Shown in pieces: positions 43,446 to 53,186 of a stretch of DNA of 64,000 bases; within the stretch, counting starts at the first letter, position 1; each line of letters begins with the position of its first letter. Source of the DNA: an uncultured Muribaculaceae bacterium (GTDB lineage: Bacteria > Bacteroidota > Bacteroidia > Bacteroidales > Muribaculaceae); assembly GCA_947381945.1 (NCBI GenBank), contig CANCXM010000005.1, positions 62,001-126,000 on the forward strand. The letters are read 5' to 3'. A program made the position numbers and the translations under genes. Below the pieces are notes generated by a model. It saw nothing but the letters and a program-made list of their open reading frames with translations. It did not search any database and was not told where the DNA came from.

Positions 43446-46058
43446 TCAGAATTTCAATGTATAACTTATGGACGGAATAATCGGAGTGATGGCGGTGGCC
43501 TGTCCCCTGAATGTCCCGTCTTCATTCTGCTTTATCCGCACACAAAACGGGTTCATCTGACAGTAGGCATTGTAAAGGCTGATGTTCCATATACGCTCCC
43601 TGCCGCTCTTTCCAACTTTGCGGAAATTGATGCCGAGGTCAAGACGGTGGTAACCGGGCATTGAAAGATTATTTGGCTTGTCATAGAGCCATTGGGTCGT
43701 ATAGTGGTCACCTACACCCGGAATAATCGGACCTATGACAATTTGCTGGGCAACCGTCATGCGGTTACCGCTGTGGTATAGCCATCCTGCATATATGTCA
43801 ATCCCCTTCGACAGCTTCCATGAAAAATTGACATTGAATTTGTGGCGATTGTCAAACTTGTCGGGAAACCATCCGTCGTAGAAGTCAGGGAAATTGCGCT
43901 CACTCCATGAAAGTGTATAGGCCGCATTTATGCCGATCCGTTCGTTGCCGTAGGAGGCACCCACTTCAATCCCGTATGCGCGTCCTCTACCACGACACAT
44001 ATTCTCTTCCCAATTCTGATAGGGAGGGGTGAGCGAACTGCCTCCATCATATTCCATCAAGTCAGACATTGTTTTATAGTACCCCTCCAAGCTGAAACGC
44101 AGATTGCGTGGCAGCATCAGATAGGTTCCCGCAGCATATTGGTGAGAACGTGAAGGCGGAATATTTTTTGTCGAAGGCACCCAATAGTCCATCGGAAGAT
44201 TCAGATAGGTGTTGGACATCTGGTGCATGAACTGACTCATCTTCGTGTAGGAAGCCTTGAGTGTCAGCCAATCGTTGCACTGATAGCGCAGGGCAATGCG
44301 TGGTTCCAATGAATTGTAGGTATGTCTGGGTATATTGAAAAGCGTGAAGTGCACACCGGCATTCAATCTCAGATTCTCACCGAAGGCAATGTCATCTTCG
44401 ATGTAGACCGACATCTCGTGTCCGTGGAATGAATCGGAAAGCGAACGCCGGAGGGTATCGCTTACAATCGTATCACCCGAATAGTTCAAAGAATTATAAT
44501 TTTGCGGCTTGAAGAAGTGCATGAGATAGTTTGACCCCATACGTAGATGGTGCATATGGCCGGGACGGTAGTCAAACTCCATTCTGTAGCCCATGTCATG
44601 TATGGTCGAACGGTTTTTGTTTTCAGTATGCGTACAGAAGGTTTCCTCACCGTGCTCATATTCAGTATCATTCTCATAATAGGAATTCTTCGAGCGGTTA
44701 TAGGTGTAAAGCCCCGTAAATACGGCGTATAGCTTGGGAGAGAACTGATATTTCCAATTCAATGCAGCCGTAATGTTTCCCCATTGGAAATCCATCTTTG
44801 CATATTCCCTCAATACTAATTCACCCGGATTAGGATGGACTGAGATAGTCTGCATGTCGTCTGTCGCTTTCAAAAGATCATCTCCGGAATACACGTTGAG
44901 GTCCGCACGGCTACGCTCGGAAAAGATATGTGTCACCTTTGCATTGAAATCATGGAAGGCACTCCGGAGGTATGTCTTGTCATCTAAAGAATGATTGCTG
45001 AGCCTCTGCAACGGAGCTGCTATAAGATCCAGCCATGTGCGGCGGAGGCCGATGTTGAAGGAGGTACGGTTCTTGACAATCGGACCTTCAAACTGCAGAC
45101 GACCGTCAAGGAGGCCAATGCTGAACGAGCCGTGATATTCCGACATGTGTCCGTCGCGGGTGCGGACATCTACCACTGATGAGAGGCGACCACCGTAACG
45201 TGCCGGAAAACCACTTTTATAAAAGTCAATATTCTTGACCACATCAGTGTTGAACGATGAAAACAGGCCACCGAGATGGTTTACCTGATAGAGCGGAGTG
45301 CCGTCAAGTATGAAAAGATTTTGGTCGTGGCTACCGCCATGAACATAGAGGCCCGAGGTGACATCTGTTCCGGCTGCAACTCCAGAAAGAGTCTGCAAGG
45401 TCTTGACGACATCGGGCGAACTCAACAAGGCATAACCCCGGTCAAGATCTTTTCCCGTCAATGAGATTTTACCTGTCTGAGTGGTATGGAGAGGGGAATT
45501 GAGGTCAGCAGTTACGACCACCTCCTCAAGTTCCTCACCGGGGTGAAGAGTCACATTGCGGGTCTGGTCAGATGTCAGCTTCACATCGGCCACTTCCTCA
45601 GTGTAACCGATGAAAGAATAGCGGAGGGAATGTTGCCCCTCGGGAAGCGTCAGGCTGTAGAAACCATGCTCATTTGTCATTGTACCGGCCCCCGAACGGA
45701 GGTCCTGCACGGTGGCATTGATGACGGTCTCACCATCCTCCTGCACGACATAACCGCTCACCGTGAAGTCCCTGCGTGGAAAAATGACAACATACTTTCC
45801 CTTGCGTTCCCATTTCAGCCCGACGCGGTTGAAAAGATTATTCAGACTCGATTTCAGGCTCTTGCCTTTCATGGAAGGACCGCTGTAAGGGACATCAAGC
45901 CTGATGGACGAATCATAGACGAAATTCACATCATGTTCCCTCTTCAACTCATCCATGACCTCGCGTACAGTCCTGTGGCCTGAGGCCGACTGCTGAGCGT
46001 AGGCAATGACCGTCGACAGCCACCCGAACAGAATCAGGATGAATACAGTCTTCCTCAT
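43446..46058 (-). CDS. STN-domain TonB-dependent receptor
   Basis: 870 aa with a signal peptide ending YAQQ (about 22). The order is: secretin/TonB short N-terminal (STN) domain (about 28-95, REVMDELKREHDVNFVYDSS); a CarboxypepD_reg-like domain (FTVSGYVVQEDGETVINATV, about 98-175); the plug (EEVVVTADLNSP, LQTLSGVAAGTDVTSGLYVHGGSHDQNLFILDGTPLY region, about 180-260); and the barrel. The STN domain signals to FecR, so ligand binding can control the ECF sigma factor. Its ATG overlaps the fecR stop by 3 bases (ATGA). Confidence 0.9.
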   Translation of the reverse strand: MRKTVFILILFGWLSTVIAYAQQSASGHRTVREVMDELKREHDVNFVYDSSIRLDVPYSGPSMKGKSLKSSLNNLFNRVGLKWERKGKYVVIFPRRDFTVSGYVVQEDGETVINATVQDLRSGAGTMTNEHGFYSLTLPEGQHSLRYSFIGYTEEVADVKLTSDQTRNVTLHPGEELEEVVVTADLNSPLHTTQTGKISLTGKDLDRGYALLSSPDVVKTLQTLSGVAAGTDVTSGLYVHGGSHDQNLFILDGTPLYQVNHLGGLFSSFNTDVVKNIDFYKSGFPARYGGRLSSVVDVRTRDGHMSEYHGSFSIGLLDGRLQFEGPIVKNRTSFNIGLRRTWLDLIAAPLQRLSNHSLDDKTYLRSAFHDFNAKVTHIFSERSRADLNVYSGDDLLKATDDMQTISVHPNPGELVLREYAKMDFQWGNITAALNWKYQFSPKLYAVFTGLYTYNRSKNSYYENDTEYEHGEETFCTHTENKNRSTIHDMGYRMEFDYRPGHMHHLRMGSNYLMHFFKPQNYNSLNYSGDTIVSDTLRRSLSDSFHGHEMSVYIEDDIAFGENLRLNAGVHFTLFNIPRHTYNSLEPRIALRYQCNDWLTLKASYTKMSQFMHQMSNTYLNLPMDYWVPSTKNIPPSRSHQYAAGTYLMLPRNLRFSLEGYYKTMSDLMEYDGGSSLTPPYQNWEENMCRGRGRAYGIEVGASYGNERIGINAAYTLSWSERNFPDFYDGWFPDKFDNRHKFNVNFSWKLSKGIDIYAGWLYHSGNRMTVAQQIVIGPIIPGVGDHYTTQWLYDKPNNLSMPGYHRLDLGINFRKVGKSGRERIWNISLYNAYCQMNPFCVRIKQNEDGTFRGQATAITPIIPSISYTLKF

Positions 46059-46864
46059 TTCTTCACCTTCCTTTCGATTTTGACATTCAGCGATTTCTCA
46101 ATCAGCATGATAATCTCATCGAGGTCATCCGACTCAAACTCGGCGGTGAGGGTCTTACCCTTGGTCGGGCAGCTAAGTTCGACTTTGAAATGAGCCGAAA
46201 GTTCTTTAAGCACATCGGCGAGCGGAGCATTGTCAAACACAAACCTGCGCACCTGCGGAGCTGCAACCTCATCCTCCCTGACAACCGGTCTGGAAGCTCC
46301 GGCCTGCAAACCGGCCTCCATTCCGCGGGTGAGTACGACACCCTCTGCGCTACCCTTGGCGGTGAACAAGACCTTACCGCTCGTCACCGAAACCTCCGTG
46401 ATGGAATCGCCGTCAAGCTCCGCAACCGTGAACTGCGTACCCAACACCCTCACGGATGCGTAGGTGGCCGTGACGGTGAACGGAGCCTGCGGATTCCTGC
46501 GGACATTGAACTCGACGCGACCACGCATGTCGACATCGCGCGCATCATCGTTAAAATCCGAGGGAACGTAGGAAAGAGAAGAATGAGGATAGAGCGTCAC
46601 TTCCGAACTGTCGGGGAGAATATATGTGGCAGTCGAGTCAGATGCATAGAGCACGACAGGATTGTCGTTGCCACGCATCAGATAGTAACCGACGAGGAGA
46701 CAAACCGCAATCATCGCAGCCACTCCTGCGGCGTATGGCCGCCACAGACTCAGTCTGACAGCCGGATGAGACGATTTATAGGATGCCAATGCCTTGCGGG
46801 TGTCGAAACGCCCGGGCGCATAGTACTTTAAAACGAACTGTAGATACTTGTTTTCTCTGTCCAT
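46055..46864 (-). CDS. FecR-type anti-sigma factor
   Basis: 269 aa from MDRENKYLQFVL; an upstream ATG 16 codons earlier is less likely. The N-terminal cytoplasmic part (about 1-52) would hold the sigma factor, one membrane helix is at about 55-76 (AAGVAAMIAVCLLVGYYLM), and the periplasmic FecR domain has YILPDSSEVTLYPHSSLSYV and ASVRVLGTQFTV. The C-terminal DUF4974-like part RRFVFDNAPLADVLKELSAHF resembles an STN fold. It couples receptor signals to the ECF sigma factor. Confidence 0.9.
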   Translation of the reverse strand: MDRENKYLQFVLKYYAPGRFDTRKALASYKSSHPAVRLSLWRPYAAGVAAMIAVCLLVGYYLMRGNDNPVVLYASDSTATYILPDSSEVTLYPHSSLSYVPSDFNDDARDVDMRGRVEFNVRRNPQAPFTVTATYASVRVLGTQFTVAELDGDSITEVSVTSGKVLFTAKGSAEGVVLTRGMEAGLQAGASRPVVREDEVAAPQVRRFVFDNAPLADVLKELSAHFKVELSCPTKGKTLTAEFESDDLDEIIMLIEKSLNVKIERKVKK

Positions 46865-46989
46865 ATCTTGATTTTTGCACTTTGTTTTTATGCTAAGACA
46901 GAGAAAGGACAAAAAACTACTACGCCCTCAGCAAAAATTTTCAAAAAAATTCAAAGATTGTATTTCGCCTCCCCCACATCAACGTCCTC

Positions 46990-47508
46990 TTACCCGAAGA
47001 AGAACATATAGACCTTATGGCAAGCTCCCTTCAAGGTCTTCAACGCCTTGCTCACCTGATTCTTGACCGTATTCACTGAAATATCCAGCTCTTCGGCAAT
47101 CTCCTCATACTTCAAACCGTCGCGTTTGCTCATCAGAAACACCTCGCGACACTTTTCAGGCAGCGAATCTATGGCTGTCCACATCCGCGCCTCAATGAAC
47201 GACGCCTCCTCATAGTCCTCCTCCGCAATACTTTCTTCAAACTCATCAGCCGTATGGTCATGGTCTATACGGCTGTCGCGTTTCAGCGCATCGAGACAGC
47301 GGTTGCGCACCATCATATAGAGATAAGCCTTGACATCCGCCACCTCGCGCCCCTCTCCCATACCTTCAAGAAAATCGGCAAGACAATCCTGCACCACATC
47401 CTCGGCATTCTCCGGACTCCGGAGATAATGCAAAGCATAGAGACATAGCGGACGGTAGTACCGTCGGAATATCTCATCCACATCCGTGCGTTGAAGTGTC
47501 AGTGCCAT
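46990..47508 (-). CDS. ECF RNA polymerase sigma factor (FecI/sigma-70 type)
   Basis: 172 aa from MALTLQRTDVDEIF; the open frame extends 25 codons further through a repetitive AT-rich leader and is not used. Region 2 is RRYYRPLCLYALHYLRSPEN with AEDVVQDCLADF, and region 4 is IDSLPEKCREVFLMSKRDGL with KYEEIAEELDISVNTVKNQV. It probably activates its own operon (sigma, FecR, receptor, two lipoproteins) when the receptor binds ligand. Gap to fecR is about 125 bases. Confidence 0.92.
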   Translation of the reverse strand: MALTLQRTDVDEIFRRYYRPLCLYALHYLRSPENAEDVVQDCLADFLEGMGEGREVADVKAYLYMMVRNRCLDALKRDSRIDHDHTADEFEESIAEEDYEEASFIEARMWTAIDSLPEKCREVFLMSKRDGLKYEEIAEELDISVNTVKNQVSKALKTLKGACHKVYMFFFG

Positions 47509-47510
47509 TG

Positions 47511-47575
47511 ATTGAAAGTATATTGAAAAAGAGGATATTGATCGAAAAAAGTATATTGACTGAAAACAGAATAAA
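47511..47575. repeat. Irregular ATTGA repeats just upstream of the ECF sigma start
   Basis: ATTGA occurs at 47511, 47522, 47537 and 47555, three times as (G)TATATTGA or GGATATTGA followed by A-rich tracts. On the mRNA this gives repeated UCAAUAU words before the start codon. Meaning unknown. Confidence 0.4.
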
Positions 47576-47618
47576 TTTGGCACAAGCCGTAATTACAGTA
47601 CATTAAATCGTCAACATC

Positions 47619-47725
47619 TGAAAAGGGTACAGAATGACAGAAGCTCAGAAGATACAAAAAGATTAATTTCAGCAAATTATATTTCTGTTACTTTTGTTTA
47701 TTCTGTTCTTTTGTATCTCTTTTCA
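47619..47725. repeat. Word-repeat hairpin D (degenerate) in the ECF operon leader
   Basis: The left side has AAAAGGGTACAGAATGACAG then AAGCTCAGAAGATACAAAAA, the tip ATTTCAGCAAATTATATTTC, and the right side TTCTGTTACTTTTGTTTATT then CTGTTCTTTTGTATCTCTTT. Arms are complementary only in part. Same words and same TTTCAGC tip as the perfect hairpins. Confidence 0.65.
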
Positions 47726-47784
47726 TCTTACATGAACCGAATTTTCGGATTGAACCATAAATTTGACTATTGGGATTTCAACTG

Positions 47785-47815
47785 CAAAATTAGCCATTAA
47801 TTATCAACCCGCCAA
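47785..47815 (-). promoter_or_regulatory. Promoter-like element for the ECF sigma operon
   Basis: On the minus strand TTG (47815-47813), 20 bases, TAATTTTG (47792-47785). It would produce a 5' leader of about 270 nt holding hairpin D. Confidence 0.6.
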
Positions 47816-47928
47816 TAGACATCCATCAGCAGACATCCAAAAAAGCAGCAATTAGTCATGATTAAACACCAATACATCGTCCAAAACCACCAATCCGAAC
47901 AAATCCCTTCCACTATTCATACGAACCT

Positions 47929-48036
47929 CAGCCAAATTGGGTAATGAAAATCAGCCAAATTGGGTAATAAAACTCAGCCAAATTGGGTAACGAAACTCAG
48001 CCAAATTGGGTAACGAAACTCGGCCAAATTGGGTAA
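47929..48036. repeat. Five 23-bp tandem repeats with CCAAATTGG core
   Basis: CAGCCAAATTGGGTAA starts at 47929, 47952, 47975, 47998 and (as CGGCC...) 48021, an exact 23-bp period. The joining bases vary (TGAAAAT, TAAAACT, CGAAACT). CCAAATTGG is a perfect odd-length palindrome. The array lies between the minus-strand ECF promoter and the plus-strand aspS promoter, with no gene. Confidence 0.9.
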
Positions 48037-48185
48037 TAGAATTCTAATCGCCTACTGTTAAAGAAAATAGGGCGTATCTTCAAAAATGGAGAATCTATTA
48101 TAATATTCAAGCAACGAATATTACAATTTCTCGATCGAAATCTCAGAAATTATTATTCCAACATACAACCCTGATTAATTATTTT

Positions 48186-48217
48186 TTTGATTTTCTATCT
48201 GATTCTTTGTAATTTTG
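48186..48217 (+). promoter_or_regulatory. Promoter of aspS
   Basis: TTTG at 48186-48189, 20 bases, TAATTTTG at 48210-48217. The leader to the ATG is about 95 nt. Confidence 0.8.
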
Positions 48218-48316
48218 CAGATTGAAGGGGAGTTGCGGTCTGTAGCCGCTACCGACCGACAAGATTCAAGCCCAATCAATCCGTAATTAGAAACTACATA
48301 ATATTACAGTTCTGCT

Positions 48317-50080
48317 ATGTATAGAACGAAAACATGCGGCGAACTCCGACTCAGCGATGCGGGTCAGGAAGTGACCCTCGCCGGCTGGGTGCAGCGCGCC
48401 CGCAAGATGGGTGGTATGACCTTTGTAGACGTGCGTGACCGCTACGGTATTACTCAGGTGGTGTTTAACATCGAGAATGACGCCGCGCTCTGTGAGGCCG
48501 CCAATCACCTCGGACGTGAATTCGTGGTTCAGGTGACAGGCAAGGTCGCCGAGCGCACAAGCAAGAATCCCAATCTTCCGACCGGCGACATCGAAATCAT
48601 CGCCACTGAGCTGAAGGTGCTCAACCGCAGCGATGTGCCCCCGTTCACCATCGAGGACGAGACCGACGGCGGCGATGACCTCCGCATGAAGTACCGCTAC
48701 CTCGACCTGCGCCGCAACTGCGTGCGCGCCAACCTCGAACTGCGCCACCGCATGGCCTTCGAAATCCGCCGTTACCTTGACTCGAAGGGCTTCCTCGAAG
48801 TGGAGACTCCGGTCCTCATCAAGTCTACTCCCGAAGGTGCGCGCGACTTCGTTGTCCCCTCGCGCATGAATCCCGGTGAATTCTACGCTCTTCCCCAGTC
48901 GCCCCAGACTTTCAAGCAGCTCCTCATGGTCAGCGGATTCGACCGTTATTTCCAGATTGTGAAATGTTTCCGCGACGAAGACCTCCGCGCCGACCGTCAG
49001 CCCGAATTCACCCAGATTGACTGCGAGATGTCGTTCGTCAATCAGGAAGACGTGCTCAACATGTTCGAAGGTCTCGTGAAACACATCTTCAAATATGTCA
49101 AGGACATCGACTTCACCGAGCCTTTCCCCCGCATGACATGGGCCGACGCCATGCGCCTCTACGGTTCCGACAAACCCGACACCCGCTTCGGCATGGAATT
49201 TGTCGAAATCAAGGACCTCACCGGTGGCAAGGGCTTCGCAGTGCTTGACGATGCCGAATATGTCGGTGCCATCGTAGCCCCCGGCTGCGCTGACTACACC
49301 CGCAAGCAGCTCGACCAGCTCACCGACTTCGTGAAACGCCCGCAGGTAGGTGCCAAGGGCATGATGTGGGTCAAGGTCGAGGCCGACGGCTCAATCAAAT
49401 CGTCCGTTTCCAAATTCTACAGCGAGGACGACCTCCGCACTTGGGTTGAACGCTGCGGTGCCAAACCCGGCGACCTCATCCTCATCCTCGCAGGTCAGAC
49501 AATGAAGACCCGCAAGCAGCTCTGCGAACTCCGTCTCGAAATGGGCTCACGCCTCGGACTGCGCGACCCGCAGAAGTTCTCATGCCTCTGGGTCATCGAC
49601 TTCCCCCTCTTCGAATGGGACGAGGAAACACAGCGCTACTACGCCATGCACCATCCCTTCACCTCGCCCAACCCCGACGACATCCACTTGCTCGACAGCG
49701 ACACCGGTGCAGTACGCGCAACTGCCTACGACATGGTTGTCAACGGCAACGAGCTCGGCGGCGGTTCAATCCGTATCCATGAAGCCGAGCTTCAGGACAA
49801 GATGTTCCGTCTGCTCGGCCTGAGCGAAGAGGACGCACAATATAAGTTCGGCTTCCTCATGAATGCCTTCAAGTATGGCGCACCCCCTCACGGAGGTCTC
49901 GCATTCGGTTTCGACCGCTTCGTCAGCATCCTCGCCGGCCTCGACTCAATCCGCGACGTGATTGCCTTCCCCAAGAACAACTCCGGCCGCGACATGATGA
50001 TTGACGCACCCGCGGCAATCGACGATTCACAGCTCGACGAGCTCTGCATCCGTCTTGACCTCAAGGACGAAAAGAAATAA
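48317..50080 (+). CDS. aspS: Aspartyl-tRNA synthetase
   Basis: 587 aa class II synthetase. The N-terminal OB fold ([20 protein letters not shown], about 17-36) binds the anticodon. Class II motif 2 is [16 protein letters not shown], and motif 3 is [18 protein letters not shown] near the end. A bacterial GAD insertion domain lies in between. Length is typical of bacterial AspRS. The nif3-like gene starts 7 bases after its stop. Confidence 0.97.
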   Translation: MYRTKTCGELRLSDAGQEVTLAGWVQRARKMGGMTFVDVRDRYGITQVVFNIENDAALCEAANHLGREFVVQVTGKVAERTSKNPNLPTGDIEIIATELKVLNRSDVPPFTIEDETDGGDDLRMKYRYLDLRRNCVRANLELRHRMAFEIRRYLDSKGFLEVETPVLIKSTPEGARDFVVPSRMNPGEFYALPQSPQTFKQLLMVSGFDRYFQIVKCFRDEDLRADRQPEFTQIDCEMSFVNQEDVLNMFEGLVKHIFKYVKDIDFTEPFPRMTWADAMRLYGSDKPDTRFGMEFVEIKDLTGGKGFAVLDDAEYVGAIVAPGCADYTRKQLDQLTDFVKRPQVGAKGMMWVKVEADGSIKSSVSKFYSEDDLRTWVERCGAKPGDLILILAGQTMKTRKQLCELRLEMGSRLGLRDPQKFSCLWVIDFPLFEWDEETQRYYAMHHPFTSPNPDDIHLLDSDTGAVRATAYDMVVNGNELGGGSIRIHEAELQDKMFRLLGLSEEDAQYKFGFLMNAFKYGAPPHGGLAFGFDRFVSILAGLDSIRDVIAFPKNNSGRDMMIDAPAAIDDSQLDELCIRLDLKDEKK

Positions 50081-50087
50081 TTGACCC

Positions 50088-50900
50088 ATGAGTGCGAAGC
50101 AACCCGTGACGCTTGCCGACATTGTCGGCTGCATTGAAGACTTCGCCTCTCCCGGCCTCCAGGAGAAGTGGGACAACACCGGCTGGCAGCTCTGTCCGCT
50201 CACCCCCGATGCACCCTGCACAGGGGTGATGCTCTGCCTCGATGTCACTCCCGAGGTAGTGGCCGAAGCCTCGGCTGAAGGCTGCAACCTCATCATCTCC
50301 CACCATCCCCTTATTTTCAAAGGTCTCAAGCATATCACCGGCGCTTCCCAAGTGGAGCGTTCGGTGATTTCTGCTATTACCGGGGGAATTGCGGTCTACT
50401 CTTCCCACACCGCCCTCGACTCGGCAAGCCGCGGAGTCTCCCACCGTCTCGGCTCGATGCTCGGACTGGCCGACATGAGCGTCCTCGACCCGCAGCCCGG
50501 CAGTCCGGAGACAGGACTCGGAGTCATCGGCCACTATCCCGAACCAATCCCCGTCGCTGACTTCATCCGTCGTGTCAAGGAGGTCTACGGAGCTTCAGTG
50601 GTGCGCCGCTCGGAAGGTCCGGAGGGAATGGAGAGAGTGGGTCGGGTGGCACTGTGCAGCGGCTCCGGCGGCGAGTTCATCGGAACGGCCATCGCCCGCG
50701 GAGCCGACGCCTACATCACGTCCGACACCCGCTATCACGACTTCGTCGACTTCGGAAAGAAGATTCTGATGGTGGACACAGGCCACTTTGAGAGCGAAAT
50801 CTGCACTAAGTCAATTTTTTCGGCCATAATTTCAGAAAAATTTCCTACCTTTGCAGTCCGGCAATCGCGCGCCGAGCAAAACCCGGTGCGCTACGTCTGA
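50088..50900 (+). CDS. Nif3-like dinuclear metal centre protein (YbgI/DUF34 family)
   Basis: 270 aa, the short form without the central insertion. Metal-binding His positions are seen in NLIISHHPLIFKGLKH (about 65-80) and near the end in DTGHFESE; KWDNTGWQL near the start is also typical. Biochemical role is unsettled; GTP cyclohydrolase-like or metal-handling functions are proposed for relatives. Co-transcribed with aspS. A TACCTTTG promoter-like box lies in its last codons (50846-50853). Confidence 0.9.
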   Translation: MSAKQPVTLADIVGCIEDFASPGLQEKWDNTGWQLCPLTPDAPCTGVMLCLDVTPEVVAEASAEGCNLIISHHPLIFKGLKHITGASQVERSVISAITGGIAVYSSHTALDSASRGVSHRLGSMLGLADMSVLDPQPGSPETGLGVIGHYPEPIPVADFIRRVKEVYGASVVRRSEGPEGMERVGRVALCSGSGGEFIGTAIARGADAYITSDTRYHDFVDFGKKILMVDTGHFESEICTKSIFSAIISEKFPTFAVRQSRAEQNPVRYV

Positions 50901-50931
50901 CGAAGAATTATAAAAATTCTACTATACATAT

Positions 50932-51705
50932 ATGGCGATAGAGCAAAATAAATCCGAACAGTCACTGTCAGTGGAGCAGCGCCTTCGCGCTCTCTACGAG
51001 CTCCAGACCATCCTCTCCGAAATCGACCGCATCAAGACCATCCGCGGTGAGCTTCCCGAGGAAGTGCGTGACCTCGAAGACCACATTGAGGGTCTCCACA
51101 CCCGCATCGACAAATTCCGTGCTGAAATCGAGGATCTCCGCATGAAATCAGCCAAGGAGAAAAACAACATCGAGCAGGCACAGTCGCAGATTGCCACCTA
51201 CAAGCAGCAGCTTGACAACGTGCGCAACAATCGCGAGTTTGATTTGTTATCTAAAGAGATTGAGTATCAGACTCTCGAAATCCAGCTCTCCGAGAAGCGC
51301 ATCAACCAGTATGCCCGCGAGATCGAGAACAAGACAGCCGACATCAACACTGCCGAAGAGACCCTCGCTGACCGTAACCACATCCTCGTCGACAAGCGTC
51401 ATCAGCTCGAAGAAATCGTTTCCGAGACCAAGAAAGACGAAGAGCGTCTTCGCCTCAACGCCAAGGAAATCGAGCCGAAGATTGATGCCCGCACACTCAC
51501 AGCGTTCAAGCGCATCCGCAAGAATGCCCGCAACGGTCTCGGCGTGGTCTACATCCAGCGCAACGCCTGTGGCGGCTGCTTCAACCGCATCCCCCCGCAG
51601 AAGCAGATGGAAATCAAGATGCACAAGAAAATCATTGTCTGCGAATACTGCGGACGCATCATGATTGATCCCGAACTGGCCGGTGTAACTGAAGGTGAGG
51701 CATAA
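50932..51705 (+). CDS. Coiled-coil protein with C-terminal zinc ribbon (C4-type, CT398-like)
   Basis: 257 aa. Residues about 10-185 form a long charged coiled coil (LEDHIEGLHTRIDKFRAEIE and similar). The end has CGGCFNRIPPQKQMEI and IVCEYCGRIM, two CxxC pairs that make a zinc ribbon. The family (DUF164/YbgI-neighbour type) almost always follows nif3-like genes, as here, and is suspected to act with it or in RNA or flagellar processes. Function is unproven. Confidence 0.88.
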   Translation: MAIEQNKSEQSLSVEQRLRALYELQTILSEIDRIKTIRGELPEEVRDLEDHIEGLHTRIDKFRAEIEDLRMKSAKEKNNIEQAQSQIATYKQQLDNVRNNREFDLLSKEIEYQTLEIQLSEKRINQYAREIENKTADINTAEETLADRNHILVDKRHQLEEIVSETKKDEERLRLNAKEIEPKIDARTLTAFKRIRKNARNGLGVVYIQRNACGGCFNRIPPQKQMEIKMHKKIIVCEYCGRIMIDPELAGVTEGEA

Positions 51706-51758
51706 AGATACTCCTTCTGACAGTTACCGACGACTAAACTACAATTTAATTAAAGATT

Positions 51759-52331
51759 ATGGAAAAGATTCTCCCCGGCAAATATGTCGAAATAAGCTAT
51801 GACCTCTATGAGGTCGCTCCCGACGGGACTGAAAGCCTCGTCCACAACGTGGTTGACGAAGAACCCGAACGTTTCATCTTCGGTGTGACCAAGGGTCTCA
51901 TCCTTCCTCTCGAGCGTGCGCTCGAAGGTCTTGAGGCAGGACAGAAATTCGATGTCCCCGTCGCTGCCGGTGAGGGCTTCCCCTATAACCCCGATGATGT
52001 GGCCAAGCTCGACAAGAGCATCTTCATGGTCGACGGCAAATTCGATGCCGAGGCTGTGAAGCCCGGTGCCTACATCCCCATGATGACCGGCGACGGATTC
52101 CGCATCACCGGCAAAGTGGTCGAGGTTGGTCCTGACCATGTGGTCATGGACTTCAACCATCCTCTCGTGGGCAAGGATCTCCGTTTCAAAGGCAAGGTTG
52201 TCACCGTCCGCGACGCGACACCCGAAGAACTCCATCCCTCATGCGGCGGTGGATGTTGCGGTGGCGGCTGCGGCGACGGTGAAGGCTGCGGCAGCGAAGG
52301 CTCCTGCGGTTGCGACGGCTGCGGAAACTGA
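51759..52331 (+). CDS. SlyD-like FKBP peptidyl-prolyl isomerase with Cys-rich tail
   Basis: 190 aa. The FKBP domain holds an IF (insert-in-flap) chaperone domain: GKYVEISYDLYE, FIFGVTKGLILPLERALEGL, GEGFPYNPDDVAKLDKSIF, and DHVVMDFNHPLVGKDLRFKG, the SlyD hallmark. The last about 32 residues carry eight Cys in a Gly-rich setting (HPSCGGGCCGGGCGD, GCGSEGSCGCDGCGN), resembling the metal-binding tail of E. coli SlyD, which holds nickel. It acts as a cytosolic folding helper and perhaps a metal store. efp follows 66 bases later. Confidence 0.92.
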   Translation: MEKILPGKYVEISYDLYEVAPDGTESLVHNVVDEEPERFIFGVTKGLILPLERALEGLEAGQKFDVPVAAGEGFPYNPDDVAKLDKSIFMVDGKFDAEAVKPGAYIPMMTGDGFRITGKVVEVGPDHVVMDFNHPLVGKDLRFKGKVVTVRDATPEELHPSCGGGCCGGGCGDGEGCGSEGSCGCDGCGN

Positions 52332-52397
52332 TTCCACCCGAACCTCCACATCCCCCTTTAACGCTTAAACAATCACACAACACCATTATTCCAATCC

Positions 52398-52964
52398 ATG
52401 GCAACAACTGCAGACTTTAAAAACGGTATGTGCCTCGACATCGACGGCAACTACTTCTTTATCGTTGAATTCCTCCATGTAAAGCCCGGCAAAGGCCCCG
52501 CTTTCGTGCGTACAAAACTTAAAAATGTAAAGACCGGCCGTGTGCTCGACAAAACCTGGAACTCAGGTGTGAAAGTAAACGAGGTCCGCATCGAGCGTCG
52601 CCCCTACCAGTATCTCTACAAGGATGACATGGGCTACAACTTCATGCACACCGAGACTTTCGAGCAGGTAGCCCTTCCCGGCGAAAGCATCGACGGCGTA
52701 CAGTTCCTCAAGGAAGGTGACATCTGCGAAGCAATGGTTCACGCCGCTTCCGATACCATCCTCACTTGCGAGATGCCCACCAGCGTGGTTCTCGAAATCA
52801 CCTACACCGAACCCGGCATCAAGGGCGACACCGCAACCAACACCCTCAAGCCCGCCACTCTCGAGACCGGCGCTGAGATCCGTGTGCCCCTCTTCTGCAA
52901 CATCGGTGACAAGGTTCGTGTCGATACCCGCGACGGTTCATACGTTGAACGTATCAAGGAATAA
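52398..52964 (+). CDS. efp: Elongation factor P
   Basis: 188 aa, three OB-like domains. The loop that reaches the peptidyl-transferase centre is [20 protein letters not shown], with the Lys of PGKG at the tip position about 35. ERIKE ends the protein. It relieves ribosome stalling at polyproline stretches. Which modification, if any, the Lys receives cannot be told here; no epmA or ymfI gene is in the window. Confidence 0.97.
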   Translation: MATTADFKNGMCLDIDGNYFFIVEFLHVKPGKGPAFVRTKLKNVKTGRVLDKTWNSGVKVNEVRIERRPYQYLYKDDMGYNFMHTETFEQVALPGESIDGVQFLKEGDICEAMVHAASDTILTCEMPTSVVLEITYTEPGIKGDTATNTLKPATLETGAEIRVPLFCNIGDKVRVDTRDGSYVERIKE

Positions 52965-53020
52965 TCATCCCGCACACGAGGGCTGACTTATCCCCTATCA
53001 CAACCAACAGAAATCAAAGA

Positions 53021-53058
53021 AGGCTGCGGGCAAGACCATGTCCGCAGCCTCTCTCTTT
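53021..53058 (+). terminator. Rho-independent terminator after efp
   Basis: AGGCTGCGG (53021-53029) pairs with CCGCAGCCT (53042-53050), followed by CTCTCTTT. It lies 57 bases after the efp stop. Confidence 0.8.
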
Positions 53059-53186
53059 AAAAGATTGTTTGAAAACAACCTATCCGGAACGTGACCGTCT
53101 GCAAACAGATCCACACGAACCAACTTGTAAAAGCATCGTATCCGATAAAATTTGCCAGCAGTAATTTCCTGTAATGTTAAAAGGCT

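Noticed and set aside
47929-48036. 23-bp repeats considered as CRISPR
   Set aside because: The repeats are directly joined by only about seven bases; there are no spacers.
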